Of a stretch of 64,000 bases of DNA, positions 59,542 to 64,000 are shown one piece after another. The stretch is from Trichoplax sp. H2 (Eukaryota; Placozoa; Uniplacotomia; Trichoplacea), in assembly GCA_003344405.1 (NCBI GenBank), contig NOWV01000058.1, positions 352,438 to 416,437 on the forward strand, written 5' to 3'. Position 1 is the stretch's first letter. The number at the start of each line of letters is the position of its first letter. A program made the translations under genes and the position numbers. The notes under the pieces were generated by a model, which had not been told where the DNA came from, ran no database searches, and worked only from the letters and a program-made list of their open reading frames with translations.

Positions 59542-62500
59542 AGACTTCTCATACATAGAAATAGCCTCTTCATGCTTACCTTGATTAGAATATGTAGCTC
59601 CCATGTTGTTATATGATCCAGCAACATCGGAATGATTATGACCGCAGACTGATAATCTAATTTTAAGTGCTTTCTCATACATAGAAATAGCCTCTCCATG
59701 CTTGCCTTGATTAGAATATGCAGCGCCCATGTTGTTATATGATGCAGCAACATCAGGGTGATTATAATCAAAGACTGACAATTTAATTTTGAGTGACTTC
59801 TCGTACATAGAAATAGCCTCTTCATGCTTTCCTTGATTAGAATATGCAGCTCCTATGTTGTTATATGATTTGGCGATATCGGGATGCTCATGACCAAAGA
59901 CCGATAATTGAATTTTGAGTGACTTCTTATACATAAAAATAGCCTCTTCGTGCTTGCCCTGATTAGAATATGCAGCTCCCATATTGTTATATGATCTGGC
60001 GACATTGGGATGATTATGATCAAAGATTATTAATTGAATTTTGAGTGACTTCTCATACAAAGCAATAGCCTCTTCGTGCTTGCCTTGATCTAAATACTCA
60101 TTTCCTAGATTGTTATATGATTTGGCAGTACCGGGATGATTATGACCAAATACTGACAATTGAGATTTGAGAGACTTCTCATACATACAAATAGCCTCTT
60201 CATGCTTACCTTGATTAGAATATGCAGTTCCCATGTTGTTATATGATTTGGCAACATCTGGATGATTATAACCAAAGACTGATAATTGAATTTTGAGCGA
60301 CTTCTTATACATAGAAATAGCCTCTCCATGTTTGCCTTGATTAGAATATGCAGCTCCTATGTTATTATATGATCCAGCAACATCCGAATGATCATGACCA
60401 AAGACTGATAATCTAATTTTAATTGATTTCTCATACATGGAAATAGCCTCTTCATGCTTGCCTTGACTATTATACACATTTCCTAGATTGTTATATGATT
60501 TGGCAACGTCGGGATGATTATGACCAAAGACTGACAATCTAATTTTGAGTGACTTCTCATACATAGAAATAGCTTCTTCATACTTACCTTGATCATCATA
60601 CACATTTCCAAGATTGTTATATGATGCAGAAACATCGGGATGATTATGATTAAACTCTAACAGTGTAATTTCAAGTGACTTCTCATACATAGAAATAGCC
60701 TCCTCATGCTTGCCTTGATTAAAATATACCTCTCCCATGTTATTATATGATTTGGCAACATCAGGATGATTATGACCATAGACTGACAATTGAATTTTGA
60801 GTGACTTCTCATACATAGAAATAGCCTCTTCATACTTGCCTTGATCATTATACACAATTCCTAGATTGTTATATGATTTAGCGACATCAGGATGATTAGG
60901 ACTATAGACTGATAATTGAATTTTGACTGACTTCTCATACATAGAAATAGCCTCTTCATGCTTGCCTTGATGCCTATATACAGATCCCATGTTATTATAT
61001 GATTTGGCAACATCGGGATGATTATGATCAAAGACTGATAATTGAATTTTGAGTGACTTCTCATACGTAGAAAGAGCCTCTTCATGTTTGCCTTGATCAT
61101 TATATACAATTCCTAGATTGTTATATGATTTGGCAACATCGGGATGGTTACGACCTAAGACTGATAATCTAATTTTAAGTGACTTTTCATACATAGAAAT
61201 AGCCTCTTCATGCTTGCCTTGATGTCTAAATGCAGATCCCATGTTGTCGTATGACGCAGCAACATTGGGATGATTATGACCATAGGCTGATATTGCAATT
61301 TCGAGTGATTTCTTATACATAGAAATAGCCTCTTCATGCTTGCCTTGATTAGAATGTGCAGCTCCCATGTTGTTATATAATTTGGCAACATCGGGATGAT
61401 TATGACCAAAGACTGATAATTGAATTTTGAGTGACTTCTTGTACATAGAAATAGCCTCCTCAAGCTTGCCTAGATTAAAATATGCATTTCCTATGTTGTT
61501 ATATGATTTGTTAATATCGGGATGACTATGATCAAAGACTGATAATTGAAATTTCAGTGACTTCTCATACATAGAAATAGCCTCCTCATGCTTGCCTTGA
61601 TTAGAATATGCCTCTCCCATGTTATTATATGATGCAGAAACATCGAGATGATTATGACCATAGACTGACAATTGAATTTTGAGTGACTTCTTGTACATAG
61701 AAATAGCCTCTTCATGCTTGCCTTGATCATTATACACAATTCCTAGATTGTTATATGATTTAGCAACATCAGGATGATTAGGACTATAGACTGATAATTG
61801 AATTTTGAGTGACTTCTCATACATAAAAATAGCCTCTTCATGCTTGCCTTGATGCCTATATACAGATCCCATGTTATTATATGATTTGGCAACATCGGGA
61901 TGATTATGATCAAAGACTGATAATTGAATTTTGAGTGATTTCTCATACATAGAAAGAGCCTCTTCATGCTTACCTTGATTATAATACATAATCCCTAGGT
62001 TATTATATGATTTGGCAACATCGGGATGATAACGACCTAAGACTGATAATCTAATTTTAAGTGACTTTTCATACATAGAAATAGCCTCTTCATGCTTGCC
62101 TTGATCTAAATACACAATTCCTAGATTATTACATGATTTGGCAACATCGAGATTATTATGACCATACACTGACAATGCAATTTTGAGTGACTTCTTATAC
62201 ATCAAAATAGCCTCTTCATGCTTGCCTAGACGTCTATATGCAGCACCTATATTGCTATATGATTTGACAACATCGGAATGATTGCAACCAAAGATTGATA
62301 ATCTAATTTTGAGTGACTTTTCTAACATAGATATAGCCTCTTCATAATTACCTTGGTCGTAGTAAATAATCCCTATCTCCTCGTATGAATTAGCGACACT
62401 CGAATTATATTCTCCTATATACCTTAATTTTATATTAATTGATTTCATATAACTATTCAGTGCCCCATTCCAATCTCCTTCTACTTGCTTGATATCACCA

Positions 62501-62676
62501 TATCTATGTAAACTTTCAGCTATCATCATTTCATCCTTTAGCTTCTCACCTATTCCTCGTGCTTTTTCTGTCAATTGTTTGGCCTTCAGGTATTCACGTT
62601 GCGGTAAATATATGGCACTAAGAAGAAGGCAGACATGATATTGAAGTCGATCAAGATCAATAGCACTTGTCGACAT
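59335..62676 (-). CDS. long TPR-array protein (kinesin-light-chain/nephrocystin-type repeats)
   Basis: 1113 codons without an intron. An alpha-helical N-terminus of about 95 residues (MSTSAIDLDRLQYHVCLLLS onward) leads into about 22 complete 42-residue TPR units with consensus SYNNLGxxYxxQGKHEEAIS and MYEKSLKIQLSVFGHNHPDV. The 42-residue unit with a His-Pro-Asp-Val turn is the TPR class found in kinesin light chains and in large invertebrate and cyanobacterial TPR proteins. These act as helical solenoids for protein binding and carry no enzymatic motif here. Five units near 61.2-62.1 kb are repeated 882 bp (seven units) away, showing recent block duplication. In unit 23 a one-base deletion near 59540 changes the frame; the last 65 or so residues (after EKSLKF) are out-of-frame translation rather than TPR. 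It may therefore be truncated or a young pseudogene. The function is unknown. Confidence 0.85.
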   Translation of the reverse strand: MSTSAIDLDRLQYHVCLLLSAIYLPQREYLKAKQLTEKARGIGEKLKDEMMIAESLHRYGDIKQVEGDWNGALNSYMKSINIKLRYIGEYNSSVANSYEEIGIIYYDQGNYEEAISMLEKSLKIRLSIFGCNHSDVVKSYSNIGAAYRRLGKHEEAILMYKKSLKIALSVYGHNNLDVAKSCNNLGIVYLDQGKHEEAISMYEKSLKIRLSVLGRYHPDVAKSYNNLGIMYYNQGKHEEALSMYEKSLKIQLSVFDHNHPDVAKSYNNMGSVYRHQGKHEEAIFMYEKSLKIQLSVYSPNHPDVAKSYNNLGIVYNDQGKHEEAISMYKKSLKIQLSVYGHNHLDVSASYNNMGEAYSNQGKHEEAISMYEKSLKFQLSVFDHSHPDINKSYNNIGNAYFNLGKLEEAISMYKKSLKIQLSVFGHNHPDVAKLYNNMGAAHSNQGKHEEAISMYKKSLEIAISAYGHNHPNVAASYDNMGSAFRHQGKHEEAISMYEKSLKIRLSVLGRNHPDVAKSYNNLGIVYNDQGKHEEALSTYEKSLKIQLSVFDHNHPDVAKSYNNMGSVYRHQGKHEEAISMYEKSVKIQLSVYSPNHPDVAKSYNNLGIVYNDQGKYEEAISMYEKSLKIQLSVYGHNHPDVAKSYNNMGEVYFNQGKHEEAISMYEKSLEITLLEFNHNHPDVSASYNNLGNVYDDQGKYEEAISMYEKSLKIRLSVFGHNHPDVAKSYNNLGNVYNSQGKHEEAISMYEKSIKIRLSVFGHDHSDVAGSYNNIGAAYSNQGKHGEAISMYKKSLKIQLSVFGYNHPDVAKSYNNMGTAYSNQGKHEEAICMYEKSLKSQLSVFGHNHPGTAKSYNNLGNEYLDQGKHEEAIALYEKSLKIQLIIFDHNHPNVARSYNNMGAAYSNQGKHEEAIFMYKKSLKIQLSVFGHEHPDIAKSYNNIGAAYSNQGKHEEAISMYEKSLKIKLSVFDYNHPDVAASYNNMGAAYSNQGKHGEAISMYEKALKIRLSVCGHNHSDVAGSYNNMGATYSNQGKHEEAISMYEKSLKFNCQSLVIIIPTLPNHITTLDLHIDIKVSMKRLLLCMKSHSKFNYQPLVTIIPILPNYITIYEYNN

Positions 62677-64000
62677 CGCTTGAATTCTTGCGCGTATTGA
62701 AAATTCGCGTATAATGAATAAAATTTCGCCAGATTAAGATTACCAGATAGATAGAATATTACTACTTTAACATATAATGATTTTACTGCTCATAATTGAA
62801 GGATCAATAATTCCTTTAAAAAACTGACGAAAAATAGGTACGCTCTATATCAGGTAACATATATGTAGTGAACGCACTACACAATTCAACCTTGTAACTA
62901 TATCTTCCTGTAAAACCAAAATTATGATAAGTATTGCAAATAGCTTCCTTCACTGTAAAAATCTTAAATTTATTATCACCTGAGACTCTAATTTCCTATT
63001 GATATTCTACCGTAACGTGATAAAAGGCTGCAATAACAATTTTAGGGCGTCAACGAGTAAAAGTTATTTTACTTAGAACCGCTCGTGATGCAATACTGTC
63101 AAAGTACTTGTTTGTTGCTTATTTACTTAGTTGTTTGCAAGTAATTCTATTTGAAGCATTTACTTAAGCATAATACCGAGATAGCTGTAAAAGTATATGA
63201 TGGATTTATATTATAATATAGTTGAGAGAGGAATAACTAAGTATAGCAAAAATAATTGTACTTATTAGTTTATTATTGAACCTCGTGCAATAAGACAGCA
63301 TAAATAAACTGATAAAAGGATAACATTGATCATATAATTGATAGCCAAATTGACAAATATTCACATAGTATACTTTTAGCCTTAGCCACGCTATAAAACA
63401 GTTTAATGGTGAAGACAAACATGTTACAAGAGCAGATATCAATTAGTGGAACAGAATTATCGGTCATATGAAACTTGTACTCGACGATATAAAGAGAACT
63501 TAAAAACATTTCAATTGGAATTCAATCTAATCTTTGTTTTACGACTAATAAATAAATGTGGAATAGCACAAAGACACCTAGGTTCAAAGTATTTATCAAT
63601 AAAATTGATTATATTATATATTAAGGATTACAATTTCCTATAAGTTTATGTTTTATAATATCTACAAATAACAGGGCCAAACGTTTAAAGATTTCCGTAA
63701 AGTAATAAATTAAATGTAAAGATGACCATATACAGTACAATACAGTCTAGTGACCTATTATTAATAGATTAATCGTATGTTCATTGCCGGTAGGGTGTCT
63801 CCGCGAGTATCATATATTATTTGATAGTCTATTCATTTCCTATCTTCTTAATCGGAATTGGCTTCATGGAATGGATAAACTAGATGGCTGGCAAAAAAAG
63901 GAACACTTTTACGTTCAACCTGCTTAGAAATATTCATAAAACATATTTATATCGGAGATCATTATCCATTATTATGATCAACTTGACTAATCTACGAGTA
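62677..64000. other. TPR upstream region, nothing recognised
   Basis: AT-rich sequence upstream of the TPR start codon. Promoter elements could not be identified with confidence, and no exon was supported on either strand to the end of the window. Confidence 0.5.

Noticed and set aside
59342-61967. Several overlapping minus-strand frames rich in MKRLFLCMRSHSK-like repeats
   Set aside because: They are out-of-frame readings of the 126-bp TPR units; periodic only because the DNA is.
1-64000. tRNA, rRNA, CRISPR arrays or bacterial-type operons
   Set aside because: No tRNA arm pattern or rRNA core was seen by eye, and the spliced animal genes exclude a prokaryotic source; a tRNA scan was not possible.

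Overview
The window is nuclear DNA of a simple animal. It is AT-rich, its genes are split by short GT-AG introns, and it carries clear animal orthologues: a GMIP/ARHGAP29/ARHGAP45-type RhoGAP, RNF11, SMC2, a DHHC palmitoyltransferase and a small secreted cysteine-rich protein. The compact genes and the very long, near-perfect 42-residue TPR arrays fit a placozoan (Trichoplax or a relative). That assignment is an inference from gene content and style; no species marker was found.

Layout. 1-8468: no gene seen, mostly diverged tandem repeats. 8469-21017 (+): a 30-exon F-BAR/C1/RhoGAP gene of 1192 codons whose larger introns are filled with private minisatellites. 23827-24406 and 25061-27601 (-): two neighbouring TIR-domain genes. 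The second is preceded by a ladder of tandemly repeated 36-nt phase-1 exons, each coding 12 residues, the most unusual structure in the window. 27602-35637: gene-poor and rich in satellite-like repeats (a 175-bp array at 29.4-31.1 kb). 35638-40044 (-): RNF11 in three coding exons. 40.4-44.8 kb: promoter-like sequence with two perfect CRE palindromes and a possible small secreted peptide gene. 44852-45754 (-): single-exon DHHC enzyme. 46460-47331 (+): three-exon secreted protein, divergent from the DHHC gene across a shared promoter interval full of TACAGTA/TACTGTA words. 49117-55540 (-): complete 24-exon SMC2 of 1207 residues. 56.4-56.9 kb: 136-bp tandem repeat. 57791-58110: MITE-like element flanked by TTAA. 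59335-62676 (-): 1113-residue TPR protein with a decaying, frameshifted 3' end.

The exon models for the RhoGAP gene, RNF11, SMC2 and the secreted protein were built by hand from splice sites, reading phase and remembered family alignments. In each the summed exon lengths are divisible by three and the phases match at every junction. The genes are ordinary unrelated neighbours rather than an operon. The two TIR genes, one with an expandable exon array, and the TPR array are the best candidates for fast-evolving, possibly immune-related loci.
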